Notes under the pieces: model-generated
Told to the model about the DNA's origin: nothing
The model's database searches: none
What the model saw: only the letters and a program-made list of their open reading frames with translations
Assembly (NCBI GenBank): GCA_002439605.1
Contig: DJOI01000031.1
Location: 17,527-22,879, forward strand
DNA: 5,353 nucleotides
Source of the DNA: Candidatus Segatella mututuai
GTDB taxonomy: Bacteria; Bacteroidota; Bacteroidia; Bacteroidales; Bacteroidaceae
Reading direction: 5' to 3'
Shown here: in pieces, positions 5,229-5,353 of the stretch
Numbering within the stretch: the first letter of the stretch is position 1
Layout: every line of letters begins with the position of its first letter
Position numbers and translations under genes: made by a program

Positions 5229-5353
5229 GACTCTCATGAAATCGTCCCAGCCTGATTTTAGTTGACTTGTCTTTGTCTTATACCTATTTAAAGTCGTCTT
5301 TATTTTTTCCCAACACGATATTAAGTGAATGTCCGCAATCATCTTAAATTAGC

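Noticed and set aside
5239..5259. Possible terminator after the porin-like gene (AAATC/GATTT, then T)
   Set aside because: The stem is only 5 bp, AT-rich and has a 10-base loop. Another weak pair, GACTT/AAGTC (5264-5295), is no better. The true terminator may lie here or beyond, but neither is supported.
5112..5342. Minus-strand frame of 76 codons at the right end
   Set aside because: About half of it overlaps the porin-like gene antisense, it has no ribosome binding site, and the product resembles nothing I know.

Overview
The window looks like chromosomal DNA from a Bacteroidota bacterium, most likely Prevotella or a close relative (Segatella, Hoylesella and similar). Four things point there. 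The RecA has the Bacteroidetes style of sequence. Two promoters carry the TAnnTTTG -7 element typical of the phylum. Most starts lack a strong Shine-Dalgarno sequence. Both exported proteins have a signal peptide that would leave Gln at the mature N terminus. The genus is inferred from family resemblance, not from a search.

All four genes lie on the + strand. (1) recA (33-1064) is complete and ends in two stacked hairpins, the second a strong intrinsic terminator (1128-1172). (2) A 334-base gap holds that terminator, a perfect DnaA-box 9-mer, an AT-rich stretch with several inverted repeats, a promoter (1277-1308) and a structured 5' leader (1309-1378). (3) A 794-residue secreted repeat protein (1399-3783) is built from an N-terminal beta-rich domain, two near-identical 215-residue repeat units (Ig-like plus DUF6359/OB-like), a Bacteroidales-type C-terminal region and a tail resembling a type IX secretion (T9SS) sorting signal. 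(4) After 62 bases, with no terminator between, comes a 65-residue acidic peptide (3846-4043), closed by a clear terminator (4097-4131). (5) A second promoter (4198-4229) drives a 323-residue outer-membrane beta-barrel protein of porin type (4257-5228). The last 125 bases contain no supported gene.

recA is a housekeeping gene and appears transcriptionally separate from what follows. The repeat protein and the small acidic peptide probably form a two-gene transcript under one promoter and a structured leader. The porin-like gene is its own unit. The products of the last three genes have no proven function. The most unusual parts of the window are the recent internal duplication in the repeat protein, its leader with alternative hairpins, and the linked acidic peptide with a leader-like N terminus.
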